DNA from: Myotis daubentonii
Lineage: Eukaryota > Chordata > Mammalia > Chiroptera > Vespertilionidae
Assembly (NCBI RefSeq): GCF_963259705.1
Contig: NC_081851.1
Span: 60,410,855-60,474,854, forward strand
Length of the DNA: 64,000 nucleotides
Direction of reading: 5' to 3'
The notes beneath the pieces are model-generated. The model ran no database searches. It was not told the DNA's origin and saw nothing but the letters and a program-made list of their open reading frames with translations. Shown one piece after another: positions 42,549 through 53,813 of the stretch (its first letter is position 1; the number at the start of each line of letters is the position of its first letter). A program made the position numbers and the translations under genes.

Positions 42549-42740
42549 GAGAGCTTCCAGTGGCTCTCAAGCTTCGCTGCACATTGGCATCTCTTGGGAA
42601 TGTTTTTTAAAATACTGATGTTGTGGCCCCACCTGCCAAAATCCTAATTTCATTAGCCTGGGTTGGGTTCCAGGGTTGGGTATTATTTTAAAATTCCCCT
42701 TGTAATTCTAAAATGTTGATTTAGCCAGATGCCTTGATGT
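42549..42740 (+). mobile_element. MER5A-like element
   Basis: AGTGGCTCTCAAGC, GCTGCACATTGGCATCTC, AATACTGATG, GGCCCCACCTGCC and CATTAGCCTGGGTTGGG follow the MER5A consensus order. Terminal bases eroded. Confidence 0.65.
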
Positions 42741-44173
42741 TACAGGACAAATACTGAGGTCCGGAAGTGTATTTCAAGCCTGGGCCCTTTCCCCAGCTAA
42801 AAACTTCCTGAAATCACAGTAAATGAACAGCTAGTTGAAGACCCTGTATGAAAAAGAAAATACTAGACTTTTCCTTGGATGAGCAGGTGGGGATGTATTC
42901 CATGGTTCTGAGAATAAGCATTTAGCCTCTTTCACAGCATAGAACCAAACTTTCTTGCCATAGTTAAGATCTACCACGATATGAATATGGGCTGTGATAT
43001 CAACCTTTAATTGGAGCTGTACCTTTGGCCTAGTTAGTAGACAGTGTCCAGATGTTTGGGATTGTGTTCTCTCAGCCATCCAGTCCTCAGTTTAATATTC
43101 AACAGGATGACCGCCATTATTTAGAATTCTCCCGAGGGAGCAGGCTCCAACACTGAAGATTTGACACGCTCCCTCTTCACTCTTTTCCATGTGGTCGGAG
43201 TTTAAAATGCTTCTGTGTTGTCTCTTTCCGTTGGGAATTTCCTCTGGAGCCGGAGATTAATCATTATGCAAATATTAAAGAGTTTGAAAGTTCGAGAAAG
43301 GAAGGGAATTTGTTTAAGCAACCCTGTTGTGGTAGTTTAAATGAAAGATAAACAGCTGTTGTGTTTTGACCTGCATTCCAATTCTACTGTGCAGTTTGTG
43401 TGATATGAAATTATGTTTAAGTCTTCTCTGAAATTTATGTGTGCCTTTGCCAAAACCTCGGTGTTCCCATAAGTCTCCAAATGTATCGACCACCACCCAC
43501 CCTGTTTGCACTCCCTCTCAGACTGAAAAGGCCATTCTGGGGGAAAAAAACAGATTAAAACATTTCTCTCTCAGAATGTTAGTCTGACTGAGATGTTATT
43601 TAGATTTTTTAAATAGCCTACATGCCTGGGGTGTTCTGAAAGGAAATGCAGCACAGTCTCATGTTGCCTAATAAATAGGGCAAGTCATGCTCACTCAGGC
43701 ACAGCCCAAAGGGACAAACAAAGTCCTCACTCTTACCCTGAAGGTCAAAACTCTTTGGCTTCACTTGTCATATTCTCTCCTTCTATGCCCTCATGGATTT
43801 CTAAACAATAGGCTGCTAGTTAATAATTCTTTGTATTAAAACTTCCCTGCTTAAATCACTGTGTACTTTCTCCTGATCTGACCCATACTGATACCGCCCT
43901 TCCTAGACACAGAGTTCCCCAAGAGCAAAGGACATTGCTGCAGGGCTGGAGTGAGACAAGCAGGGAAGGCACACTGATTCGTTGAGTTATAGGGTCATTC
44001 GAGTGCAGGGCGGATGCCTGCGGGTGGGTGACTCCTTGAAGTCTATGTCCTTGGTCCCTTGTTTGCCTCCCCCCGAGTCCAGACCCTGGTGTGGTGTTGT
44101 TGTTTTCTTTCTCTCTTCCTCCCCCACCCCCCAAAGTTTAGTTTAGTACATTCCAGAGATACTAGTTAGTACT
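42741..44173. other. Unassigned DNA
   Basis: No gene or repeat recognised over about 1.4 kb; 43100-43320 is relatively CpG-containing but shows no promoter elements I can support. Confidence 0.3.
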
Positions 44174-44352
44174 TGTTATGGGCTGAATGTTGTGTCCCCC
44201 TGCAAAATCATACATTCAAGCTCTAATCTCCAATGTGTGAGTATTTTGGAAACAGGGCCTTTGGAGGTCATTAGGTTTAGGTGAGGTCATGAGGGTGGGG
44301 CTTTCATTTAGGGATTAGTGCCCTTTAAGAAGAGGAAGACAGAGATTTCTCT

Positions 44353-44395
<43 letters not shown>

Positions 44396-44560
44396 CGTGC
44401 ATTCACTGAGGAAAGGCCATGTGAGCACACAGAGAGGCCAGGAAGTGGGTCTTCTCCAGGAACCAAATCTGTTGGCTCTTTGATCTTGGACTTCCCAGCC
44501 TCCACACTCAGAAAAGTAAATGTCTGTTGGTATTTTGATATGGCAGTCCAAGCTAAAACA
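44174..44560 (+). mobile_element. MaLR (MST/MLT1-type) LTR
   Basis: TGTTATGGGCTGAATGTTGTG, CTTTGGAGGTCATTAGGTTT, GGGATTAGTGCCCTTTAAG, CCATGTGAGCACACAG, CCAGGAACCAAATCTG and GATCTTGGACTTCCCAGCC follow the MaLR LTR order. A (CT)n tract at 44352-44392 has expanded in the middle. No internal region adjoins it. Confidence 0.85.
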
Positions 44561-44648
44561 GTGCCTAATTAGCATTTAGTAAAAAGCTGAATTACCTTTT
44601 CTCTCTCAGAATCATTTCTGTAAATTCAGTTTAAGAAAAACAGTTAAG

Positions 44649-44860
44649 CCCAGCTGGCGTAGCTCGATGATTGAGTGTCGACCTATGAACCAGGAAGTCA
44701 CAGTTTGGTTCTGGTCAGGGCACATGCCTGGGTTGCAGACTTGATCCCCAGTGTGGGCAAACAGAAGGCAGCCAATCAATGATTCTCTCTCATCATTGAT
44801 GTTTTTATCTCTCTCTCCCTCTTCCTTCCTCTCTGGAATAAGTAAAAATATATATTAAAA
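44649..44860 (+). mobile_element. Ves-type SINE
   Basis: Target duplication AAGAAAAACAGTTAAG (44633-44648) / AAGAAAACAGTTGAG (44861-44875). tRNA-like head with GTAGCTCGATGATTGAGTG A-box region, a diverged B box (AGTTTGGTTCTGG), then middle and CT-rich tail. Confidence 0.88.
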
Positions 44861-44995
44861 AAGAAAACAGTTGAGTCTAAAAATAGTTAGGATAGTGTTC
44901 AAAAGTCAGATTTTAAAGTCTTGTAGACCCATGTTCAATCCTAGCTTTATCACAACCCTGATCTAGTTACTCTCTGTGCCTCGGTTTATTTATAA

Positions 44996-45658
44996 AAGGG
45001 GGGGGACCTTTTTCTGCCAAGGGTCATTTAGATATTTATAACATCATTCATTGGCCATATAAAAGTATCAGCTTAAAAATTAGCCTGCTAATGTTATGCC
45101 CAGATTTCAAGATCCCCAAAAGCCCACCAGGGAGCCAGCAAGTCCGATGCAAAAGCAAAGAGTCTTTATTTGAGCTAGCTCGGCTCCCCGACCACACTCA
45201 CCGACGCAACGGCAAGCCAAGTGGCAGAGAGAGCGAACTCTGTGTGGAGAGAGGTTTTATAGGGGGGTTGCAGTAAGGGGAGGAGAAAGGACTGTGGGCC
45301 CTGCTGATTGGCCAGGCGCAAGTCGGTGTCTTGTTACACAGGATGTGGTCATATCTATGGTGCGCACTTACCTTGATTGTCATTGGTTAGTTTAAAGAAG
45401 TCCTGGGTGTGGCTAGCAGAGGCTTAGGCTTCCGGGAAGAAGCTCCTTGCCGAGCACATGGCTGCCCCAAAATGGAGGATCCAGGGTAAGATGGAGGGCG
45501 TAGCCCTTACCCTGGGGCAAGATGGAGGGCATAGCCCTCGCCCTTTCACTATATTTGGTCAAACATTTAATTAACTCACCCCTAATGCCTTGGCAGGGCC
45601 AGACCAAGTGATTTTGTGGACCTTATTCGGCCTGTGGGTCGGATGTTCCCCACCCCTG
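44996..45658. mobile_element. hAT MITE interrupted by an LTR
   Basis: Left end GGGGGGGGACCTTTTTCTGCC and right end GTCGGATGTTCCCCACCCCTG are inverted relatives. The flanks ATTTATAA (44988-44995) and ATCTATAT (45659-45666) agree at 6 of 8 positions. Its sequence is continuous from ...TTAGCCTGCTA to CTATATTTGGTCAAAC once the LTR is removed. Confidence 0.7.
45092..45548 (-). mobile_element. Solo ERV LTR (class I-like), antisense
   Basis: On the minus strand it starts TGAAAGGGCGAGGGCTATGC and ends GGGCATAACA. It holds CCAAT-type and TATAAAACC promoter motifs (about 45260), an AATAAAGACTCTTTGC polyadenylation region (about 45165), and duplicated AAGATGGAGGGC(A/G)TAGCCCT units near its start. Flanks CTAA (45088-45091) and CTAT (45549-45552) suggest a 4-bp duplication. 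457 bp, no internal genes, so a recombinational solo LTR. Confidence 0.8.
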
Positions 45659-46162
45659 ATCTATATAGTAGACACAATAATAATGTCTAGTTCATAAAAC
45701 TGTGGAAAGGATTAAATAAGATAATACATATAAGGGGCTTAGTTCAATGCTCTCTAATATTAGCTTGTAGTGTTGATAGCAGGCTAAAATTACTCCCCAT
45801 AAAATTAACCCCAAATTCCCCCTAGTCTGAGTCACAAAATGAGGAAATAAGAACCAAAAGCCAGTATGTCAGTAGTTAGTCTTTTGAAGGGATTTCTAAA
45901 ATCAGAAAAGTTAAACATTGCTTCTCTTTGTCCCAAAAGCCAACGTAAACAATGTGTAGGAAGGAATGTAAAAAAGCACAGCCATGGCATCGATCTCCTT
46001 TCCCATGAGAGGAGACTGGATTGGAATAAATATTCAATCTGTTCTTTTTTGTTTCGACTTCAAAAACCTGTAACTTTGTTCAAATTCTATTCAGTGAGAA
46101 TGTTTAGTGCCTCTTCCACGTTCCGGGAATTACACTAATTAGTAAAGATTCAAGCAGCTGAA

Positions 46163-46226
46163 GGTCTTAAGGTATAGAGATAAGCATGTAAACAGGTCTT
46201 AAGGTATAGAGATAAGCATGTAAACA
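46163..46226 (+). repeat. Perfect 32-bp tandem duplication
   Basis: Units 46163-46194 and 46195-46226 are identical, each beginning GGTCTTAAGGTATAGAGATA. No mismatch, so recent. Confidence 0.95.
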
Positions 46227-46345
46227 GAGCAAAGGTCATTCTGAGTGATGGTTGCTCAAACTGTGGTGGAGCTCACCAGGGCTCTGCAGGAAGGAAAGGG
46301 CAGGGACCAAGCAAGGCCAGAGAATCCTTCCCAGAGGTTATATCC

Positions 46346-46558
46346 CTACAGGAGGCATGAAATCGTGCTCGAGTAGCTCCCTTCTGCTTGCCTCAGCTGG
46401 CTGCCCCGCCCATCGCTGCTCATAGTTCAGTGCCCTGCCCTCTGCCGCTCATAGCTTCTCTGCTGCTAGTAGCTCGCACCCTGCCCTGCCCGCCACCAGG
46501 AGAGCTGCTGCTCATTTGGTGTGACGGTGTGACGGCCACGGGCTTTTTATATAAGAGA
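46346..46558 (-). mobile_element. Short Helitron (213 bp), minus strand
   Basis: Minus-strand 5' end TCTCTTATATAAAAAGCCCG at 46558 next to host A. The 3' side degenerates to CTAC...GCATGAAATCGTGC near 46346, a decayed form of the CTAG and hairpin end. Interior is CTGCC-rich and shares the GTGACGGC phrase with the element at 11038-11709. Confidence 0.7.
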
Positions 46559-46734
46559 TTGCTATTGCACCTCGGAAGTAGAAAGGGAAAAATGGAAGGC
46601 ATTACTTGAATTTTTTCAAGTGACTAGAGCAAGATGGTGTGTCTGAAGCTAACAGTGTATTTGATCGTTTGGAACTACTAATATTGACAGTGGAGCTACC
46701 ATTCATGGAGTAGTTACTATATATGAGGTATTTT

Positions 46735-46860
46735 AATATGCCTTAATTAGTTTTCAATTCAATCCTTCTAAAAACCCTGGGAGATAGGACTCATTATCAA
46801 CATTTTACAGAGAAAGAAATTGAGACTTTCAGCCAGAATAGTGGGGCTGAAGCCACCTTT
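46735..46860 (-). mobile_element. MIR fragment, antisense
   Basis: AATCCTTCTAAAAACCCTGGGAG, then CATTTTACAGAGAAAGAAATTGAG is the antisense MIR 3' half. Confidence 0.55.
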
Positions 46861-47789
46861 CTCAACTCTGCTCTTGACCTGCTACTGTTAACTTTGTCCA
46901 ATTTCTAGGAATCCGTTTTTTTTGCTATTATACAAAAAACATGCAGGACCTATATAGAATATTTCTAAACCTAAGCAAACTTGACCTAAATTTCTTCATA
47001 AAACACTGGCTATTATAATAGGCCAGATTCAACCAGCGTTTATTCACAACTGAAAATTGCATTTTAACAGAAAAATAAATGTGCTACCCAAACCCAGTCA
47101 ACTTATTATATCACATCTCTAAACCAGTTCTGCCAGTTTATTAATTGCAGCTATAAAGAATAACACAAGAACATGTCCTTGGATTTTATATCATGCTTAG
47201 CCCAATAAGAAAGCTCCCAGCACAGAGCCGGACACAGATCAGGCAATCACCAAATATTGCTTCTGTCTTCCTTCCCTCCTTTGGTACAAACAATCGAAAT
47301 AAAATAGGGAACCAGGCAAGCAGATCAGGAGAGAGCTCCTATCCAAGACGACAGGACAGAGAATTACAGGCTCATCACCCACAGCCAGGGGTCTCAGCCT
47401 TCTCCAGACCACCTCTTGAGAGATGCTGTTGCCAGTTACAGTTCCTCCAGGAACTGACCTTGGCCCAGAGCCTTCCATTCACTTGTCCAGAAACTCTGCA
47501 TACCAGAGAGGTCATCCTAGCCAATAGCTATACTCTCTATAGCCCCTTTAATGCAGCCGAGAGAGAAAAGAATAGTCAACGGGCAACTGGAAACTACGGG
47601 ACTAAGATGGGAAAAGTGGGCTGCATACTAGTCAAATGGGAGCCCTGGAACGGCTTTCTAAACAGCCCCAGGGAATGGCTTTCAGGCTGGAGGGAAGTGG
47701 GTATGTCTATCATGATGAATGGGCATAGGTTCTGGTGCTCCAAAAAAACGAATTTGAAAATACATTTCCTGGCTTGGGTAGGAATAATA
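46861..47789. other. Unassigned DNA with the longest open frame
   Basis: A 201-codon plus-strand frame (47193-47798) is the longest in the window. It contains no recognisable domain, and its composition looks like translated non-coding DNA. I treat it as chance. Confidence 0.3.
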
Positions 47790-47867
47790 ATGAGATGATG
47801 ACTACCTGGTATATGCTGAGCACTCTGCCTGATACATAGGAAGTACTCAGTAAAGAAGGGCTGCTGC

Positions 47868-48107
47868 CCTGGCCAGCGTGGCTCAGTTGGTTGGAGTGTT
47901 GTCTTGTGCACTGAAGGGTCACGGGTTTGATTCGCAGGCAGGGCATATACTCAGTTTGCCAGTTCGATCCCCAGTCGGGGTGCATACAAAGGCAACTGAT
48001 CAATGTTTCTTTCTCACATCAGCGTTTCTCTCTCTCTCTCTCCCTCTCCCTTCCTCTCTACAATCAATGAAAAAATATTCTCAGGTGATATTTTAAAAAA
48101 AAAGAAG
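47868..48107 (+). mobile_element. Ves-type SINE
   Basis: Target duplication AAGAAGGGCTGCTGC (47853-47867) / AAGAAGAGCTGCTGC (48108-48122), 14 of 15. Head GTGGCTCAGTTGGTTGGAGTG, B box GGTTTGATTCG, CT-rich tail. It lands in an old MIR 3' end (about 47790-48135). Confidence 0.9.
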
Positions 48108-48266
48108 AAGAAGAGCTGCTGCTATTATTATCATTAAGATTTTGCTCTTTATTACATATGTGTCCATTTCCCCCCCCCCCCGCCCTTTATAATTAAGACG
48201 AGTTTGTTAAGGATGTGATACAAGTGCAGCGTGTCCAGGTATGTAAGGGGTGGCAGAGGTGGGTAT

Positions 48267-48768
48267 TGTGGTAGGCTGAAAATGGCCCTCCCAAAGATAC
48301 CGAGTTCTAATCTCTGGAACTGGCAAATATTACCTTATTTGGGGGGGGGGGGGGGGAACAGTTTGCAGATGAGATTAAGTTAAAGATCTTGAGATGGAGG
48401 AAATTATCCTGGATTTTCTGGATGGACCATAAATGTAATTGCAAGTGTCCTTTTAAGAGAGAGGAGGATTTCACAGAGGGGCGGGGGGCAATGTGAAGAT
48501 AGAGCCGAGGGAAATTGGAAGACACTGGTGTTGAAGATTGAAGTAACGCAGCCACAAGCCAAGGAATGCCAGCAGCCGCCAGTAGTTGGGAGATGTAAAG
48601 AACAGAGTCTCTCCTGGAGTCTCTGGAGGAAGCACAGTCCGGTTAACACCTTGAATTCAGCCCCGTGATACTGAGTTAGGAGTTCTGGCCTCCAGAACGG
48701 TGAGAGAGTAAATTTCAATTGTTTTAAGCCAACAAGTGTGTGGGATAGCAGCCATAGGAAACAATACA
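48267..48768 (+). mobile_element. MaLR (MLT1-type) LTR
   Basis: TGTGGTAGGCTGAAAATGG, ACCTTATTTGG, GATGAGATTAAGTTAAAGATC, AAGTGTCCTTTTAAGAG, GCAGCCACAAGCCAAGGAATG, GGCCTCCAGAACGGTGAGAG and GTTTTAAGCCAAC follow the MLT1 order. A G16 run at about 48342 is an expansion. Confidence 0.82.
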
Positions 48769-51109
48769 GTTACTAAGTGGCTTTTCATCCTATCCAAGAT
48801 TGATCAGTGAACTGTTGTCCATCATGAGTCCTAGCTAATGAGTATTGATTAGATTGTGCAGTTCCAAAGGTATACACCACACATGCTGATAACCCAGTTC
48901 TCGGGGGAGTGGGGGGTATAATTAAAAAGCCCTGATTTTCTGCAGATGCCAATTCCTGTGATATCAATACTCCCACTGTGGCCCAATTTCTAAGGTTTAC
49001 CATCTGACTCGAACAGTTCCTCAGTATTTAACAATCAGCTCTCATGGGAGCCAACTTCAGCACATCCCTATAGAGGTGCTCTAAACCACGGGTAAAATTA
49101 CTCTCAAACTGTATTGAGCATAACTTTATTTCTCCTTGAAAATTCTGAAGAGGACTTTATGGTATTGCAGTTCCCGAGAGTCAGCATGGGGAACATTAAT
49201 TACTGTTGCGCTGTGTGTGTGCAGAGTTGCCAATCAACAGCATTGTGGTGGGTGGCTTCCCACCCTGCAGGGCTGCAAAGGAAAAGGCAGAACAGAATGT
49301 CCGATCTTCGTTAGTTGTGTGCCTTTATTCCTTAGGGAGCTCTGGAAGGAATCCAGCAGAGACTACCGCCTTCCTTAGGTAAACTCACTGCGGTATAAAT
49401 AGTAATAGCAGTGACAGAAATCATCGTCATTTTCTTCCAGTGGAATAAGGCTTTACAGTTTTCAAAGGGAATTGGACTTTCACCTTGAGGAAAATAGAAG
49501 AGAGGCTTTATCTCCAGAAACGAATGGAGTGTGTAAAATTCAGTCTCTCTGACCAGCCCCATGCTGCTGACTTCTGAACGGCATTCCCGTGGTATATATC
49601 CGGGGCTTGGGAAATTTTCCTAGTTCCCGGGAAGAAAGTTAACTAAAACATATGACATCTCTGGCAAGAACCACAATTTCACACAAAAACTTCTTGCAAT
49701 AACTTCCTCTGCATATTGCTTCCCCCGGTGGAACCACTGTCTCCAGGGAAAGCTGGGGTCTGAAATGACAACTCTGTTTAACGAAAGTGAGAGCTGAAGG
49801 CTAAATCCAACAGCCCTTTATCCCTTCAGGACAAGCCTTCATCTTAAGATCCCTCTTCATGGATAAGATAAACTCTTCCAGATTCTTTTTCTTCTTGTTT
49901 TTAGACAGGAAAGCATTTTATAACTCAAGGGGAAAAAATAAATAGTTACTACTCCTACAACACAACGGTGTTTCCTGTAGACAAAATATTATAGACTGTT
50001 TGTATTGTAGAGTATTTATTTATGAAATTGGAGGTGGGGGTGGTCACTGGAGAGGGGCCTGGCAGAGATTGGTGGTTGTGTGTTTTATGCCTGGATTAGA
50101 TTGGTTATGGGAATCAATGTTCTCCAAATTGAAATGTGCTATATATGCCATAATTTTGTAAATATATATGACATATATTTCTGGAAGTAAAAGCAAGACA
50201 GTTATCAGCCACCCTTGCTGGTAGAGGAAAGTAAAAGCATGTCCACATTAAAGAACGAGGTCCCCACTTGTGTTTCAAGCTGGTCGTGGTGCCTGCCCTT
50301 CCTGCCACCGTATGTACGAGTGCCAGGATCTGAACCACAGGCGGCCGATGCTGCCATCAGGGATGGCCTACACAGAACAGATTGTCAGAACACATCTGTT
50401 GGTCATCACAGTGATGAGATGGTATTAAAATATTGGACAAACATCTACTGGAGGCAACCTCTTCACTACCTATAGGAAGGGAGAGTCAGAGCTAGGAGTG
50501 AAGGACTAGATTTATGAAGCTTCAGGCCCTTCAGCAGCACTGAAGAGTGACAAGGGAAGACAGTTCAAGTCCTCTAATTGTCCCGTTGGCTTTGTGGTAT
50601 AAAGATGGATAATTTGCTGTGAGCTTGAAATAGTAAAACCAATAACCATTCCTAATTTTGCTACTGTATTGATTATTTTGCTTGTGAAATTACCTACACT
50701 TTGCAGAGAATTCTGAGTGACCCATTGCAGTGTATATTTTCATGAGCCCAAAAGTTACTTCCTTCCCTCTACTGCAGTTATGAGAACAAAAATGTCTGCC
50801 TGTAAATTTTAACTAGCACTTTCACACAACTGAGTGTGTTCGAAATCCTCTAAAAAGATTCTAATATTCAGATGTCAAACAGACAAAGAACTAAAAAGAA
50901 GAAAGAGACAGAATGGAGACATAATCTACAAATAATCCAGCAATGCCATCTCTTAAATTAGAACACTTAACTCCAACTATTACTTCAAGAATTTCATGTT
51001 CTTGCTCTTGAATAAAATTAGTAACAAAAAAGGAGATAAAAAGATAATAGAAAAAAAAAAGATCTGAATAATGATTTTTAATACCCCCAATTCATGAAGA
51101 GTGAGGGGA
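48769..51109. other. Unassigned DNA
   Basis: About 2.3 kb with no recognised gene or repeat. Confidence 0.3.
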
Positions 51110-51290
51110 ACATGGGTTTTGGATTAAGATATAAACAGATGATTTAATCCTGATCGTCCACTTACAAGCTGTATAATAACCTTGGATAATTTACAATTTC
51201 TTTGAGCCTTGTCTCCCCATTTCTTAAATGGGATAATTATCTAATGCATAATATTTTTGAGAAGATATACAACGGAAACACAATAATTCA
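51110..51290 (+). mobile_element. MIR SINE fragment
   Basis: GGATTAAGATATAAACAGATG, CACTTACAAGCTGTATAATAACCTTGG, GAGCCTTGTCTCCCC and AAATGGGATAATTATC match the MIR core. Confidence 0.55.
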
Positions 51291-51684
51291 AATTATCATC
51301 CAACACACAAGATGGGCCGTGTGGTTTCCTTTGAGGCTCTGAGTGGCTATGGATTTCTGCAGCTGATGTAAGCCAGGGGATGTGCCTGTTCTGAGAGGCT
51401 GAAAGGCTCTCCCCTCCTGTTCTTTATTTGTACACGTTTGTCACCAGCACAGGAGTCACCTGGCGGCAGGTAAGCCTTCACTAACACGGTTTGCATCACT
51501 CACATTCTAACTGGATAGAGGAAACCCCAGAATTCTTGTGCTGCCCCTCAGCAAGGATTCACCCCCAAGGAAGATAAGGGCGGGGGGAGGGGTGCGGTAT
51601 TATGGCAGCAAAAGGCCTTGCAGCTAGCACCATACGTTCTTTTGGTAACTTAGGTTCACATGCTCTCTGTCTTGTCCTGAGAGT

Positions 51685-51890
51685 CAGAATAGCACAGTGA
51701 TAAGGAGAACGGGTTTTGAAGTCAAACAAATCTATTTTCAAAGCCTGGCCCTGCCATATGCCACTTCTAAGCAACAATTTCCTAAACTGTAGATGATGAT
51801 CATAATTGATTGTACCTATCTCATGGGTCATTAGAAGAATTAATACATTAAGGCAACATATCTTGAGTATAGTGAGTGCTGTCTCCACAC
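51685..51890 (+). mobile_element. MIR SINE
   Basis: CAGAATAGCACAGTGATAAGG, CCTGGCCCTGCCATATGCC, TTGTACCTATCTCATGGG and AATACATTAAGGCAACATA trace nearly the whole MIR body. Confidence 0.7.
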
Positions 51891-51904
51891 CCAGACAGCA
51901 CTCA

Positions 51905-52060
51905 AGCCTTTACTAAAGGCTTTGTGTATAATTTAACTAACTCATTTCTCACTTCAACTCTGTGAAGTAGTATTATCCCCATTTTATAGATATAGAAACT
52001 GAAGCACAGTTTTCATTGCTTGCCCAAGGACCCAGAACTTGGGTCTATGTCCATGTTGTT
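51905..52060 (-). mobile_element. MIR SINE, antisense
   Basis: CTCTGTGAAGTAGTATTATCC, CCATTTTATAGATATAGAAAC and GCTTGCCCAAGGACCCAGAA give the antisense MIR order. It lies tail to tail with the copy at 51685. Confidence 0.65.
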
Positions 52061-52867
52061 AATGACTATGAAACCTAAGAAGAATAAATTAATTAATGCA
52101 TGTACAGTTTCTTAGCATGGGTGTCTGGCGCTTAGAAACCAGTCCGTATGTGGTAGCTCGTGTAGTATATGTAGCTATTGTGCATCTGAGCTTTCTTTGT
52201 GAATTCCTGCTTGGGTTACCACCTGCTTGGGTATGGTCACAGCATTTGTAGTCTGGCTTACCCATAGATAAACTCACAATGCAGATTTTGGGGGTCCGTT
52301 CTGGCTGAATTCTCTAAAGTCACTGCAAATGTCAGTGGACAGCTGGGTGGATTGGCCAACAGGATCGACAGTAATTGTAATTCATGCTCTGGGTAATTTA
52401 GCATTGATCTCACCAAACCATTGAGAAATCTGTTTTACTAGCAACTAACTTCAGAACTGGTGAATCTTGGCAAAAATGTGGTCATCATTTGGGTTAATAA
52501 ATTTTTCTATGTGATAACAATCTATGTGAGTTATAAAGTTGGTTACATAATTTGAAAGGAAATTATGTTAATGGTATGTGGGAGCAGGAGGAGAGTGAGG
52601 AGAAAGGAGAGTTAGAGGGTTAATGGTATAATTCTGTAAATATCTCAAGTGAGGAAAGAAAAACCAGATGTCAGAAAAAGAAAATATTAAGGAAAATGCA
52701 ATTGCATTCTTATTGGATATGTTTTTAATCATCATTTAACCCATGTGTTGTAGCTTTTCTGAAAAGGCAACTATCAAAAGGATCATAAAGTTATTCCACT
52801 CTGCATCAACTGTGTTTTGTAGAGGGGAGGAATAAGAGTTCTCTGGTACTACCAACAGATGGGCTGG
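52061..52867. other. Unassigned DNA
   Basis: AT-rich, no element recognised. Confidence 0.3.
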
Positions 52868-52915
52868 GATTTTTTTTAAAAAAAAATTTGTGTTTATTGA
52901 TTTATTTTAGACAGA

Positions 52916-53062
52916 GAGGAAGAGAGGGAGAGGGAGAGGGAGAGGGAGAGGGAGAGGGAAAGGGAGAGGGAGAGGGAGAGGGAGAGGGAGAGGGAGAGGG
53001 AGAGGGAGAGGGAGAGGGAGAGGGAGAGGGAGAGGGAGAGGGAGAGGGAGAGGGAGAGAGGA
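52916..53062 (+). repeat. (GAGGGA)n hexamer tract
   Basis: About 24 nearly perfect hexamers from the CT-rich tail of the Ves SINE. It encodes Gly-Glu repeats in one strand and Ser-Leu or Pro-Ser in the other; not genes. Confidence 0.95.
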
Positions 53063-53091
53063 ATATGTGGTTCCACTTATATATGCATTCA

Positions 53092-53630
53092 CTAGAGGCC
53101 CAGTGCATGAAATTCATGCACGGGGGTGGGGGGTGTCCCTCAGCCCAGCCTGCACCCTCTCCAATCTGGGACTCCTCGGGGGATGTCCGACTGCCAGTTT
53201 AGGCCCGATCCCTCTCACAATCTGGGACTGCTGGCTCCTAACCGCTCACCTGCCTGCCTGCCTGATTGCCCCTAACCGCTTCTGCCTGCCAGCCTGATCA
53301 CCCCCTAACCACTCCCCTGCCAGCCTGATTGATGTCTAACTGCTCCCCTGCCAGCCTGAGCACCCCCAACTGCCCTCCCCTGCCGACCTGATCACCACAA
53401 CTGCCCTCCCCTGCCAGCCTGATCGCCCACAACTGCCCTCTCTTGCTGCAACCTGCCTCCTCTGCTGGGACTTGCCTCCTCTGCGCACCAGGACCAGCCT
53501 CCTCTGTGCTGCACAGAGCCGTGGGACCCCCAGGCCTCACCACGTAGAGCGGCCACCGGCCCCGCCTCCACTGTGCGCGCAGCCATCTTGTGACGACATG
53601 AGGACGTGATGCCACCTAGGCTATTATTAG
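53092..53630 (-). mobile_element. Helitron inside a Ves SINE
   Basis: Minus-strand 3' CTAG at 53095-53092 beside host T, preceded by the GCATGAATTTCATGC hairpin. The 5' end lies near 53630 (TACTAATAATAGCC, decayed). Interior has ~30-37-bp CCTGCCAGCCTGATC units, and near the 5' end a CTGTGCGCGCAGCCATCTTG region. Non-autonomous. Confidence 0.8.
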
Positions 53631-53813
53631 TATACATTGGTTGATTCTTGTATGAGCCCTGATGGGGATCAAACTGGCAACATTTTGGTGCCTGGGATGA
53701 TGCCCAACCAACTGACCCACACTGGCCGGGGCTGTTATCATCTTTGACTGGTTTCTCTGTGAATAAATTTCTGTGACCTAAATGAGGAAGCTTATTCAAG
53801 GTAGTATCCAGAT

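Larger units (their letters stand above)
44885..45790 (+). mobile_element. MIR SINE, split by hAT insertion
   Basis: Left half 44885-44995 (CATGTTCAATCCTAGC, TCTCTGTGCCTCGGTTTATTT) and right half 45667-45790 (ACTGTGGAAAGGATTAAATAAG, TAATACATATAAGGGGCTTAG) are adjacent MIR parts separated by 663 bp of nested elements. Confidence 0.65.
52868..53735 (-). mobile_element. Ves-like SINE split by Helitron and hexamer expansion
   Basis: Minus-strand tRNA-like head at 53632-53735 (CAGTGTGGGTCAGTTGGTTG A-box region) and tail at 52868-52918 (TTTATTGATTTATTTTAGACAG). Between them lie the expanded (GAGGGA)n tract and a Helitron at 53092-53630. The original SINE was therefore about 220 bp plus expansion. 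Confidence 0.75.

Noticed and set aside
47193..47798. 201-codon open frame, the longest in the window
   Set aside because: No domain, signal or retrocopy features; amino-acid make-up looks like translated non-coding DNA, and its 3' part runs up to an old MIR.
52888..53202. 104-codon Gly-Glu repeat protein
   Set aside because: Translation of the (GAGGGA)n tract in a SINE tail.
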